Source: Valencia hispanica
Lineage: Eukaryota; Chordata; Actinopteri; Cyprinodontiformes; Valenciidae
Reading direction: 5' to 3'
DNA: 64,000 bases
Assembly: GCA_963556495.2 (NCBI GenBank)
Contig: OY747702.1
Coordinates: forward strand, 4,090,501-4,154,500
In this document: one piece after another, positions 42,722-52,915 of the stretch
How the letters are laid out: every line of letters begins with the position of its first letter
Position numbering within the stretch: position 1 is the first letter of the stretch
Made by a program: the position numbers and the translations under genes
The notes under the pieces: generated by a model
The model's database searches: none
Told to the model about the DNA's origin: nothing
Seen by the model: only the letters and a program-made list of their open reading frames with translations

Positions 42722-43612
42722 TGGTGCGTTCCATTTACCTCAGAAGTCAGAACTCGGAGCTGGGTTTGATGTCACACCCGAGTAAACAGCATTCCAGTTA
42801 ACGTAGTTGGATAAGTCGGGATTCCAATATGATGAGGCCCAGGTAGCCATTGTTGGTAGTACCTCTTATAAACATCGTTTTAAACTGTACTTTACATCTG
42901 CAAAGATAACTTTTATTTTGTTAAATTTAGAGTTGAAGGCTGTACGTGTAACATTGACTTTAGACGCACTCTTAAAAGTGTCTTTTAAAATAAACATGTT
43001 TCTATCATAACTTATTGATGTTGACGAAATGAGTGGCCATATTGAAAGTCAAAGTGAGAGCAAGAAAAATTCTCCAACTAACCGAGTGGGAAGTATTGTG
43101 GAAGAAATGTATTGTTCTGTTCTGTGTAGTTCACATACTGATAGTTACTATGTGTCTTTTCTTTATGATATGGTGACCAATCTGATTATGTGACACTGTA
43201 TGAATTTAGGTCAGGTCAAACCTGCTGATTCAGACTCTTACAGCCTGGGTTGGCATGCAACTCTCTTTTACGTCTAAGAACGTCCTGACATACATTGATT
43301 ATGCATCTATATCAAATCTTCTACGCCTAATGAGTCAAATGCCTACCGACTGAGAAATGTTTGTTTGTAATATCATAGGTGATAGACTCTTGATTACTGA
43401 ACCTATATAATCCTGTGTCTTGTTTTGGAAGGCAGGTCAGTATCGCATATTTCTCTGTTAACGCTGTACCTCCTTGTTTGATCAACCAAGTCTGTATTAA
43501 ACCCTCCGAGAATCTGAAGGAATCTCTCTCATCTCTTTTATTAAAGAACTTCGATAACAGAAGTCCGACTTTGGGGAGCAGTAGGAAGTAGGAATTTAAT
43601 GGAACGAACCAT
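42722..43612. mobile_element. Non-autonomous DNA element split by a family A solo LTR
   Basis: The ends GGTGCGTTCCATTTA (about 42723) and TTAATGGAACGAACC (to about 43612; complement GGTTCGTTCCATTAA) form an imperfect inverted repeat, with AAGTC-type subterminal motifs repeated. Without the LTR it is about 420 bp. Superfamily not established; no clear target duplication. Confidence 0.6.
43094..43559 (+). mobile_element. Solo LTR (family A), uninterrupted copy
   Basis: 466 bp from TATTGTGGAAG (mutated from TGTTGTGG) to CTTCGATAACA, with GAAG at 43090-43093 and 43560-43563 as target duplication. It is colinear with the split copy at 4671-12022 and provides the reference for where that copy was interrupted. 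AATAAA-like attaaagaac and tatataatcc motifs are present in the 3' half. Confidence 0.88.
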
Positions 43613-43925
43613 TAATTTACCCCAATGACCATAGAATGCTAATGAATCTGTTAAGCGCTGCTTGCTGATCTTACCCACGCTTAGTCGGAGCGGAATGTAA
43701 ATATGAAAACTTCTTTGTCTAAAATAAATGACTGCACACTAAATAAAACCCCAGATTTCACTATCATAACCTCGGTCACTTATGGGGTGCCGTTTGTAAA
43801 GTTACACAGTCAAACATTAACAGCAATATTTTTGGTTATATAGCCTGTCAAAGGAGAAAGAAAATTGGGTTTCATTTTTAAAATGCATTTTCACTTTGTA
43901 ATTCATGTATTCATAAATGTGAAAG
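43613..43925. other. Unassigned flank
   Basis: About 310 bp with no features recognised; possibly the outer end of whatever element contains the palindrome array that follows. Confidence 0.35.
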
Positions 43926-43929
43926 TTTC

Positions 43930-44275
43930 TAACTAAATATTTAGTTAGCAAGCTAAATTTTTAAAGTTAAATATTTATTTTCCTAACTAAATATTTAATT
44001 AATTTAATTAAATATTTATTTTGAAAAATACATATTTAACTTTAAATAAAATATTTAGCTTGCAAACTACTCTGATGTAAATATTTAGTTTGTAAACTAA
44101 ATATTTAGTTTGGAGGTAAATATTTAGTTTCTCAACTAAATATTTAGTTTGCAAGCTAAATATTTAACTCCAATCTAAATATTTAATTTGTAAACTAAAT
44201 ATTTAAGTCCAAACTAAATATTTAGATTGGAGTTAAATATTTAGTTCTGAGCTAAATAAATATTTAGCTAATATG
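43930..44275. repeat. Array of AAATATTTA-centred palindromes
   Basis: The self-complementary core AACTAAATATTTAGTT recurs as full or partial units about every 16-25 bp, separated by gcaag, ttgg, tccaa and similar linkers. More than ten units of (A/C)TAAATATTTA(G/A) are visible. Both strands therefore read nearly the same. It lies directly upstream of a TATA box and two candidate exons and may be subterminal repeats of a DNA transposon or a binding-site array. Confidence 0.85.
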
Positions 44276-44345
44276 CAAATTCACTTGCAGATAAGCAGAA
44301 GTGGACTACCAATAAAACCACCAATAAAAGCTTTATCTTCCCAAC

Positions 44346-44356
44346 CTTTATATAGA
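44346..44356 (+). promoter_or_regulatory. Candidate TATA box upstream of the two-exon gene start
   Basis: cctttatatagactg lies about 65 bp before the ATG at 44415, a plausible distance for a core promoter with a short 5' UTR. The call rests on sequence and position only. Confidence 0.4.
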
Positions 44357-44414
44357 CTGAATCGCGCATGAGAGTTGTTGCCCCTGTGCGTTAATCGATT
44401 CTTTCCCTCTGGAC

Positions 44415-44525
44415 ATGTCCAACTTATTATCTGAAAACATAGGACGAGCCATTTTAACGGCAATTCAGACGTTTACTAGTGGATCAACACCGCCAGCATC
44501 TGTCACAGAGCCACCACAACCAGCG
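44415..44525 (+). CDS. Candidate first coding exon, unrecognised protein
   Basis: 111 nt from an ATG at 44415 to a consensus donor GTAAGT at 44526. It encodes MSNLLSENIGRAILTAIQTF then TSGSTPPASVTEPPQPA: an N-terminal hydrophobic/amphipathic helix followed by a Ser/Thr/Pro-rich tail. Exactly 37 codons (phase 0), fitting the next exon. I do not recognise the family; similar openings occur in fish multi-exon transposon-linked proteins, but I cannot name one. The TATA box and palindrome array upstream support a real 5' end. Confidence 0.45.
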
Positions 44526-44656
44526 GTAAGTTTGAGAACCGGACTCGCCAGTAAGCTGTACATCGTTAGCTAGGCTAATAAAGATGTAAGTAGAATGCTT
44601 TGAATTGATTATTAGCGGTAAAATGTTTTTTTTCTAACTAAAAGGATTTTTTATAG

Positions 44657-44731
44657 GCTTCTTCTAAGGGCACCACTACACATATGAGACCAGTCATTAC
44701 AGCCACTGATGCTGGAACATCAAGCTGCTTG
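44657..44731 (+). CDS. Candidate second coding exon
   Basis: The acceptor is ggattttttatag (AG at 44655-44656) and the donor GTAAGC at 44732. 75 nt, 25 codons, phase 0 at both ends: ASSKGTTTHMRPVITATDAG then TSSCL. It continues the Ser/Thr-rich composition of exon 1. No third exon is visible before the LINE at 45160, so the gene is truncated or continues in decayed form. Confidence 0.4.
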
Positions 44732-45160
44732 GTAAGCATTCCTCCACCCTTATCCCTACCTTTTTTTCTTACAGTTTATTTGTTTTACACCAGAGATGGA
44801 CTGGCAATCTTTTTAATTTTGTAGAGTCCACAACTGCCATTTTGGTCTGGTTCATTAACCAAAATAAAATAAAAAAGTACTTGTTTGGTCTACCACAGTA
44901 TGGGGCGCTAATCGAATAATGCAGGACGATTATACAAGAGCATAACCCCCTATCCATCTACCTACCTACAAAACAAGTAAAGTTGTCTTCATCTGTGAGC
45001 TAGGACTGACAGGGCCATTTCTGTTTGTAAAGGGACTGATATAGAACCAGCATCCACTGGTGTGGGCTAAAAGAAAACATTAAAGAAAAATGTAAAAAAA
45101 AAAAAAGATAGAAAACATGGAACAGTGCTGAACAATCCCAGCAATCTTCAACTAACCCAC
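44732..45160. other. Intron-like or intergenic spacer
   Basis: No coding frame. A polypyrimidine-AG (ctttttttcttacag, about 44760-44776) resembles an acceptor but opens only a short frame. Confidence 0.35.
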
Positions 45161-45164
45161 TGTC

Positions 45165-46155
45165 ATCTGGACAAATTAGACAGCACTGTGAGGATCATAT
45201 TATTTGATTTCTCAGTGCATTTAACACAATTCAGCCGGTTTTGCTTTGTCAGAAACTCCTGAAGACACAGGAGCACTCAACAATCGGCTGGATCAATGAC
45301 TACCTAAAAAACATACCACAGTTTGTGAGACTGAAGGATTGTGGGTCAAACCAGGTGGTCAGCAGCACAGGAACACCACAGGGGACTGTACTCTCACCAT
45401 TACTTTTCACTCTGTACACCTCAGACTTCCAGTAGAAATCAGAGACCTGTTATCTGCAGAAATACTCAGATGATTACAATTGTCTGGTGTATCAGAGACA
45501 GACAAGAAGCTGAATACAGAGAGCTGGTGGACCGCTTTGTGACATGGTGTGGAAATAATTGTCTTACTTTGAATGTAAACAAAACAAAGGAGACGATTGT
45601 AGATTTCAGAAGAAACATGGATAAGTCAAACACTGTTTCTATCATGGGAGAAGAAGTGGAGGTGGTTGAGGTGTATGAATACCTCGGTATTCACCTGGAC
45701 AACAGACTGGACTGGAGGCGCAACAGTGAAGGCATCTACAAGAAGGGACAGGACAGACTGTACTTCTTGAGGAAGCTTATGTCATTCAAGGTTTGCAGCA
45801 AGATACTGCAAATCTTCTACAAGTCTGTTGTGGAGAGTGTAATCTTTTCAACTATCGTCTGTTGGGGTAGCAGCATCAGAGCCAGGGACTTAAAAAGGCT
45901 AAGCAACTTGATAAAGAAGGCTGGTTCTGTTCTTGGCACTTTTGTGGAACCACTGGAGATGATAATGCAAAGAAGGATTCTTCATAAAATCAAAAGACAT
46001 ATGGACAACCCTGAGCATCCTCTTCATTAGACTATCATACAACAACAGAGTGTCTTCAGTCGGAGGCTTCTTCAGTTTCCCTGCAACACAGACCGCTACT
46101 GGAAATCCTTCCTGCCCACAGCCATCTACAACAACTCTTTAAAGAACGAATTAGT
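45165..46155 (+). pseudogene. LINE (CR1/L2/Rex1-like group) RT palm to C-terminus
   Basis: Early blocks are in shifting frames: RIILFDFSVHLTQF-like (45190-45230), STIGWINDYLKNIPQFVRLK, then STGTPQGTVLSPLLFTLYTS (the PQG block, 45360-45420) and a YSDD-like tract (about 45465). From 45490 one frame is open: ELVDRFVTWCGNNCLTLNVN, KTKETIVDFRRN, YEYLGIHLDNRLDWRRNSEG and GQDRLYFLRKLMSFKVCSKI, ending at 46030. The order matches LINEs of the CR1/L2/Rex1 assemblage but not the L2 family elsewhere in this window. The catalytic region is frameshifted. Confidence 0.78.
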
Positions 46156-46199
46156 ATGAGCTACAACACTAACCATTAATAACCATTGTATTGTGTTTC

Positions 46200-46990
46200 T
46201 CCATAAAACAAACTGGATGAGGAAACCTTGGACAGTCTGGAAAGCTACTTGGACGAATGCTTTGACAACATTGTTACGGGCAAGCCACAAAAATCCACCT
46301 CTGCCATGCCGACACGCACTCCATTACAGAAACGCACCCGTTCTGAGGCCAGCACCTCCACCATCTCTCCAGAGAAAAGCTACAGCGATGTCCTGGACTC
46401 AATAGATAAGAAGCTAACCAGCCTAGACGCCCGTCTGGCCCTGGTTGAGGTTCTCCACAAAGAATTTTAAGCTCTAAGAGAGTCTTTGGAGTTCAGCCAA
46501 CAACAGGTAGCATCACTCGCTGCAGAAAACCAAACACTGAGAGACAGTGTAAAGAAACTCACCGAGGGGATGACGAAGCTGTCCGGAGAAAGTAAGAGGA
46601 TGAAAGAAACTATCTTGGATATACAGGCCAGAGGAATGCGGGACAATCTTGTTTTTTCTGGGATCCCAGAACAGGCAGAGGAAGACGCTAAATCCACCAT
46701 CTGAGAATTTCTCTAATATTAGTTGAAGCTTCCAAACGACGTGGTAAAAAACATCCCTTTTCACCACGTCCAGCGGCTCGGAGGTAAGAAGCCCAACAAC
46801 AGTGACCAATTTTTGCTAAATTTAAGCACTACAAGCAAAAAGAGCAGGTCAGAGGCCAGGGCAGAGAGCTGCATGGAACGAACTACAGCTTTAACGATCA
46901 ATATCCGAAAGAGATCCTGGATAGAAGGCACGTTTTGTTCCCAATCAGGAAGAAATATATCAGTGAAGGCACCAGAGCTACATTAGCGGT
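46200..46990 (+). pseudogene. L1 ORF1 (RNA-binding coiled-coil/RRM protein), frameshifted
   Basis: The frames read TLDSLESYLDECFDNIV, a SPEKSYSDVLDSIDKKLTSL coiled-coil start, a stop after LHKEF at 46470, then QQQVASLAAENQTLRDSVKK (heptads) and ARGMRDNLVFSGIPEQAEED, the start of the L1 ORF1 RNA-recognition domain. After a stop at 46702-46704 the domain continues as DVVKNIPFHHVQRLGGKKPN in the frame from 46723. The protein would package L1 RNA as a trimer; at least two stops break it. Confidence 0.78.
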
Positions 46991-47362
46991 AGATAACCTG
47001 TATGCTAATGGGCAGCTGTTCAGGGACCCCCAGCTTACCCCTTGGCTTTATTAGACATGTAACACTGGTTAGATAAGAGTTGTTTTATCAGTCAACCATA
47101 ATGCAATGTTAGCACAACACTGTAAAGTTATTTTCATTACTCGATGTGGGCGGGGCCAGGGCTGTGCACTGGGATACTGGCTCTTTTTTCTTTTCTCATC
47201 TTCACATGTCTATCACCAAATGTCTTTATCACTCCTTTTTTCTTCTTCCATCACAAAGACAGAATTTTTTCATAACATAACTATATATTTCTCTCTCACC
47301 CTCAACACCTATCCAACTTTCTTCTATTTTTCTCTTTCTTATATCTCTGCTTCTGGATTTTC

Positions 47363-47512
47363 AATGATCAGAAACAAACCATCACTGGATTGGTTTAGAT
47401 CTCTGGGCTCCTCTGTTTTTAAATAACTTTGGAAAGATAACCCCCCCCGTATCAGCTTAAAAACACTGCAGAAGACCAAAGATAAAGGAGGTCTAGATCT
47501 AAATAGCATTAT
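47363..47512 (+). pseudogene. L1 ORF2 C-terminal segment
   Basis: KPSLDWFRSLGSSVFK is the same block as in the L1 at 24150-24215, followed after a frameshift by RISLKTLQKTKDKGGLDL-like sequence. It ends abruptly at gtctagatct, where the two copies diverge. Confidence 0.75.
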
Positions 47513-48479
47513 GCAGGCTCATATAAATAGATGCCTTATAGTAAATATGAATATGAATGATTTATCTAACAATAACAATATTTAATGCAGTTAAAAGCAC
47601 CTGCCAAAAATGAGTTTTAAACAATTAACAAGCTTATTTCAAAGTGCTATAATGTTACATATGACCTAATGAATTTATAAATTGTTTTAATTGCAACAAT
47701 CTCCTTTCAAAATGCAATATGGATTAAATGACAACTGAATTAATTTAACTATGAGATATTTTGAAAGCTGACGATCTCAAGAGAAAAGGCAAAAACATAA
47801 GAATTACCAAATAAGGGCCTAATTTCCTGTGAAAAATCGCTCGGACGTTTAAACCTAGAGAAACGGTATAATAATAATAATAATACACTGTGTTATGAAT
47901 GTGACAGTAACAATTAATCACACGGTCTATATAACATATCACTGATTTACCATTTGCATATGCTAACGACCCACTAACAGCTTAGAGGAGATCGATACAA
48001 TAAACACAGTCTCTCAAAGATTAGAAGTCAATCAAATAAAAACGATACCTTGTGCCCTTCATCAGCCAGGTGCTATAAGAGGTAGAAATCAACTCGTTTG
48101 TAAAGCTATATATTCAGTCTATAACTGTAAATTCGTCTCGCTTCACTCACAGGCAGCATTTAATGGTGCGTCACATGAAAAGTGCGCCAACATACACACA
48201 GCGCGCGCCAGCTGAACTTCCTTTCACGGACTTCAAAATAAAAGTATGTCAGATTAGTAACAGATGCTTTTGTAAAACAAATCAATACAATGTAAATATT
48301 GCAACTTGAGCGAGAAATATTAATAACCAAAAAATAAAACTTTTAACAGTTATTTATCAACATTTGGCTCTTTTAATAAAAGTCCCTTTTGAGAAATCCC
48401 CCTTTTTTAGGTAGTCCATGACAACACTGCCCTCTATGGCTGGAGGTAAAGATGTAGGCCCACTTCAGAGATTGAGAGT
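47513..48479. other. About 1 kb unassigned insertion in L1
   Basis: It is AT-rich, with an ATT/ATA run (ataataataataataata, about 47866-47885) and a CG-richer part at 48170-48230 (agcgcgcgccagctg). No coding frame or convincing terminal repeats. It separates two L1 ORF2 pieces that are also non-adjacent in the other L1 copy, so part of the gap is missing L1 sequence. Confidence 0.4.
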
Positions 48480-48973
48480 TTTAATAGTCTTTTACAATCC
48501 CGACATCTTGAAAAAAAAATTTATGATACGTTTTCCAAACTGGAGGTGTAATGGAATTGAATACCTGGAACATATATTTGAAGGAGAATACTTTATCCCA
48601 TTTAATACATTAATTACACAATATGGAATTAATAAAAACTAATTCTTAGAATATCAACAAATTAAATCTATTATAAAAGGTACATATAGGCTCAATACAG
48701 TTGAATTACAAATTAGATTTTCTTAATCTCAACCCCTTCAAATTGCTGTCTAACATATACAAAACCCTATCTACATTAGATGAATTAATAGCCATCTCTA
48801 TTTCAAAATGGGATTTATCAGTCAGTTTTGACCAAAACGTCTGGTCTCATATGTTTAAGAACCTTTAAAATAACTAAAAATCCTGATTTGCAATTAATAC
48901 AATGCAAAATCCTTCATAGAGTACAATATACAGGTCAACGGATGTTCAGGATGGCTTTTACGTCATCTAATAC
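48480..48973 (+). pseudogene. L1 ORF2 C-terminal segment before the hAT insertion
   Basis: Frame: FYNPDILKKKFMIRFPNWRC, IEYLEHIFEGEYFIPFNTLI and TQYGINKN, then a stop, FLEYQQIKSIIKGTYRLNT and further decayed blocks to the hAT target at 48974. It is colinear with 25590-26560 of the other L1. Confidence 0.75.
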
Positions 48974-49225
48974 CTGCTTACTAGGGATGTAACGATATTG
49001 ACGATGTCGCGCTATTGCGGTGGTAAAAGTGTCTCAATATTGTCGTGGTTGGGTATTAAAGGGACAGGTTTCCGTCAAAAAGCAAGAGGAATAAACACAG
49101 TCCCGCGGAACAAATCATTGTTAACTACATAGACCATGATCCTTTGCGCTGCGTCGTCACAAAAACCGTTAAGCCAATAGGATTGCACGTTGCACGCTGT
49201 CCACACAAGCTCACAACAAGCCAGC

Positions 49226-51190
49226 ATGGCTTACAGCGACACTTGTAAGGATGAAGACAACCCCGAAATTGAGATTGTGCCAGCCCCTGCTGCTTTTAAA
49301 TCAGATGTCTGGAAACATTTTGGTTTCGCGGTGTCAAAAAACGCAAAAGGAGAGAAGGTGATAGACAGACAATGGACTATGTGCAAGCACTGCCACAGTA
49401 AACTGCGATACAACACGGGAAACACAAGCAACATGCGGAGTCATCTGACGACGAATCATCCCGAAATGTTTACAGATTCTCTTACAAAGAAAGTCCCGTC
49501 CGGTCAAAAAACCCTGAAGGAGGCGTTTTCAACAACTATGCCACACAACAGCGCAAGGGCTCAAGAAATCACGAGGTACATCGTGGAATACATACCGTGT
49601 GATTTACGTCCCTTTTCTGTAGTAGATGGCAAAGGATTTAAAAGGGTTAGTGACAAAGCTTGAGCCGAAGTATCAAATGCCGTCGCGGGCTCATTTTAGT
49701 CAAACTATGTTCCCTACTCTTTACCGTGAGACAAAAGAACGTGTCATGTTGAACCTTAAACAGTCTGAGTGCATTGCTATTACCACCGATGGGTGGAATT
49801 CCAGAGCGACTCACAGTTACATCACTATTACGGGACATGTTTTGACGAGTGAATGGGAAATGCAGAATTACGTTTTACAAACTAGACAGCTTAGCGAATC
49901 ACACACTGGCGTAAACATAGCCGAAGTCCTTAAATCTGCCTTCAAAGAGTGGGGGCTGGACAAGATTGGAACAAGGATCGCTGTTGTTACTGACAAAGCA
50001 AGCAACATGCGAGTAGCAGTAACGGAAGCCGAACTGTCCCCTCACATACGGTGCTTCGCGCACACACTAAACCTGGCCTCCCAAGCAGGTTTAAAGGTCA
50101 ACACAGTGAGCCGTCTCCTTGGTAGAGTCAGACGTGTAGCAAGTTTTTTTCACCACAGTTCTACAGCCACAGCCGTGCTGACCACCAAACAAGAACTACT
50201 CAATCTCCCTGTACATAAACTCATTATTGATGTAGTGACAAGATGGAATAGCTCTCTGGACATGGTAGAGCGCTACCTTGAACAACAACAAGCTGTTGCT
50301 GCAGCCCTACTGAGTGATGAACTGAGACACAAGTCATGTGAAATTGACACTTTGGACACATCTGACATTGCAAATGCAGAGGATCTTGTGAACATTCTTT
50401 TACCAATAAAAAAGGCCACAACTGTTCCTTGTGATGAGTCGCAACCAACAATATCTCTCATTTCACCACTAAAACAAATGATTCAAGACAGCATGGCCAC
50501 AGATAATCACGACTCAAATGCCATTCTGAAGGATCTTTCTGACAGATACCAAGGAGAGGATGAAAAGTTCATGCAGGAGAGCAGTGCTTTGGATCCACGC
50601 TTTCAGACCTTGCAACATCTAGGCAGTGGAGAGAGAGAGGACGTCTTTGAAAGAATAAAGTTCAAAGCATCACAGATGCAACAACAGGTAAAAAGTCTTA
50701 ACGCTGTGCCATAGAGAAAATTGAGAGGAATACAATAAAATGTAACAAAATGCTAATATAATGTCTTTTTATCATTTAAGAACTAGGACCAAGATGTGCT
50801 GCCCAGGAGCCCACATACAGCAGATCTGGACGACGACAACAGCGTGAGCTTTGTGCCTCCTCTTAAGAGGCATGCTCTTGAGGACCTCCTTGGTTCTTCT
50901 TTTAGCAGTAATCAAGTCACAGGTGGAATTCAGGTAGAAATTGACTCTTTCTGCAAAGAAGCATTGGTTTCTCTGTCTGCTTGCCCTCTTAAGTGGTGGA
51001 GAGACAATGCAGGGCGGTATCCTATTCTGTCTTCATGGCAAAGATCTACCTGTGTATACCCGCTACCTTGGTGCCCAGTGAAAGGGTATTTTCAACAGCA
51101 GGGGATATTGTAAATGCCCAGAGGTCTCTTCTTCTCCCTTGCAATGTAGATCTTTTGATCTTTCTGAAGAAAAACTTGAACATTAGCTAA
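49226..51190 (+). pseudogene. hAT transposase with BED zinc finger (ZBED-like), two frameshifts
   Basis: The likely start is MAYSDTCKD at 49226 (an in-frame ATG also lies at 49190). Domains in order: BED finger with CKHC (49384-49395) and HLTTNH; FSVVDGKGFK, where a one-base shift at about 49640 moves the frame; TTDGWNSRATHSYITITGHV (RNase H-like core), CFAHTLNLASQ, DVVTRWNSSLDMVERY; then a 99-bp intron (donor GTAAAA at 50688, acceptor ctag at 50786) followed by SFVPPLKRHALEDLLGSSF and WWRDNAGRYPIL. A second shift at about 51030 leads to IPATLVPSERVFSTAGDIVN and NAQRSLL, the hAT C-terminal dimerisation domain, ending at 51190. Without the two shifts it would be near full length. Confidence 0.88.
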
Positions 51191-51646
51191 AGGATAGGTC
51201 AGTGTTTTTTAAAAAGGATTTTTGACTGACTATTTTATTTAAGTTTAAGTTATGTGCCTAGACACCAGTTTTAAAAGGCTGCTTTTATTTGCCTTGCACA
51301 TTTAAAACTGACTTAATTTGATCTTTGTTTGCACTTAAAGGGAATCCCCTATTGTTTACAATTGTTCTAGTTGCTTCTTAACTTGAACATTGCACAGAAG
51401 AATCAGTTATGCAACCAAATATTACTATACAGAATATGGATGTTCCTGACTACAAATATAAATTGCCTGGTGACTGGCAAAAGCAGAATAAATGTCAGTA
51501 TTTTTTTGCTATTATCATCACAAACACTATTGTGAGCCATTTAACAATACCTTGAGCTTTTCCACAATATCGCAATATATATTGTACCGTAAGGTCAATA
51601 TCGAAATTGTATCGTATCGTGAGATTTTGATATCGTTACATTCCTA
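51191..51646 (+). other. 3' UTR and terminal repeat of the hAT element
   Basis: No coding sequence. It includes the subterminal CGATA/TATTG motifs (51570-51630) and the 3' terminal repeat. Confidence 0.7.
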
Positions 51647-51710
51647 CTGCTTACAGTGCACAAGCAATGTACCGGATACTTATATTCATGCACTTTGGTT
51701 CTGTCCACAT

Positions 51711-52424
51711 TAATGATGTGCGAGTCATGAACGAATTGTTCAATACTCGAGAATCACTTTACTGACTCATGAATCATGATTCACAATCCCAAGTGACTCA
51801 TTTACTGACTCATTCCTGTTACTAATAGTAAATAAATTTCATTGGTAGAAATATGCGTAGCTTGCAATTAAATAAATAAATTTGCGGAAAAAAACACCAG
51901 CCAGTTTCTTAACAAAAACATTTCTGCTCTGGACTGGAAGAAAAAACCTAAAGTACAAAGCTAAAATCATGACAAGAATGGCTCATTAGTTCACAGTAGC
52001 ATCGCTCTGCTAACATGTTAACAGCACATTTGAGTTACTCACCCCCTCCCTTCCTGAGAGCTAGCCGGAGCTAGCTTGCACAATGTCTGCTGCTGAATCG
52101 TAGCATGAATGACTCACTCACCCCCTCCAGCCCGGCTCACAGCTCAAACGAGCTGAATCAACTCACCCCCTCCCTCCTGGCTCTCAGCTGCTGAAACTCA
52201 GAGCGTGTTACCGTGGAAGATTCGCTCCTTCACCTGAGCTGAAAGTCTGATAGTCTGACTGTCGCCATGTAACATTCAGTCTACACTTTGTTTGTTTTGC
52301 AAAGATAATAAGCAGACTAAAGGAAAATATATATGAACTCATTTCCACCACTATAAAAAGAAATTGTGTCCGACTCGCATTCTGTTGCTGTAATAATGTA
52401 AGTAAAATAATCAGAATTTTGTTG

Positions 52425-52502
<78 letters not shown>

Positions 52503-52606
52503 TGAGTGAAAATGTAAATTTTTTGCACTCTCTGGGCAACTGACTCAGTGACTCAAATGACTCAAAAAACTCGATTCAGTAAAAAGAATCGAATTTACCA
52601 TCGCTA
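51711..52606. mobile_element. hAT-type MITE rich in TGACTCA motifs
   Basis: 896 bp flanked by the 8-bp target duplication GTCCACAT (51703-51710 and 52607-52614). The short inverted ends are TAATGATG and TAGCGATGG (complement). It holds seven TGACTCA motifs and a 70-bp (TA)n tract. No transposase. After removal the L1 ORF2 reads through. Confidence 0.88.
52429..52499. repeat. (TA)n microsatellite
   Basis: An uninterrupted run of about 35 TA dinucleotides inside the hAT MITE. Confidence 0.97.
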
Positions 52607-52614
52607 GTCCACAT

Positions 52615-52915
52615 GTTTTGGTGCCAGATATGTGAGGACTTATCAAAGTGTCTGAAATGTAACATTCCACCTTCTCCCTCAGTTTGCTTGCTAGGAAATT
52701 TAATTGATTTCACCATGGACACAAAGTCTGTTCTAATGGTTCACATTGCCTTAAGCATCGCTAAGAAAACTATCCTCCTGAACTGGAAAAATAAAAAGGC
52801 TCTTTAATATTAATCAGTATCGAGCTCTCTTGTTGGACCACATTGGTCTTAAGATGGCCTCTGCCTTCATATCTGATCAATCTTTCTGGGCTCCTTTGAT
52901 CGGCTCCATCACCTA
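52615..52915 (+). pseudogene. L1 ORF2 extreme C-terminus
   Basis: FWCQICEDLSKCLKCNIPPS, VCLLGNLIDFTMDTKSVLMV and HIALSIAKKTILLNWKNKK, followed after a frameshift by LLDHIGL-type and FWAPLIGSIT-type sequence ending at 52915-52917. It is the same cysteine-containing C-terminus as in the L1 at 26600-26913. Confidence 0.8.

Larger units (their letters stand above)
48982..51646 (+). mobile_element. hAT transposon, near-complete
   Basis: 2665 bp flanked by perfect 8-bp target duplications CTGCTTAC (48974-48981 and 51647-51654). The terminal inverted repeats are TAGGGATGTAACGATAT and TAGGAATGTAACGATAT (right end as complement). Subterminal CGATA/TATCG motifs are frequent. It contains a hAT transposase gene with a BED zinc finger, broken by two frameshifts. 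Confidence 0.92.

Noticed and set aside
43930..44275. Possible CRISPR-like array because of regular short repeats
   Set aside because: The units are AT palindromes with irregular, non-unique linkers in a eukaryotic setting; not a repeat-spacer array.
52208..52528. 106-codon minus frame with an Ile/Tyr run
   Set aside because: Produced by translating the (TA)n microsatellite.
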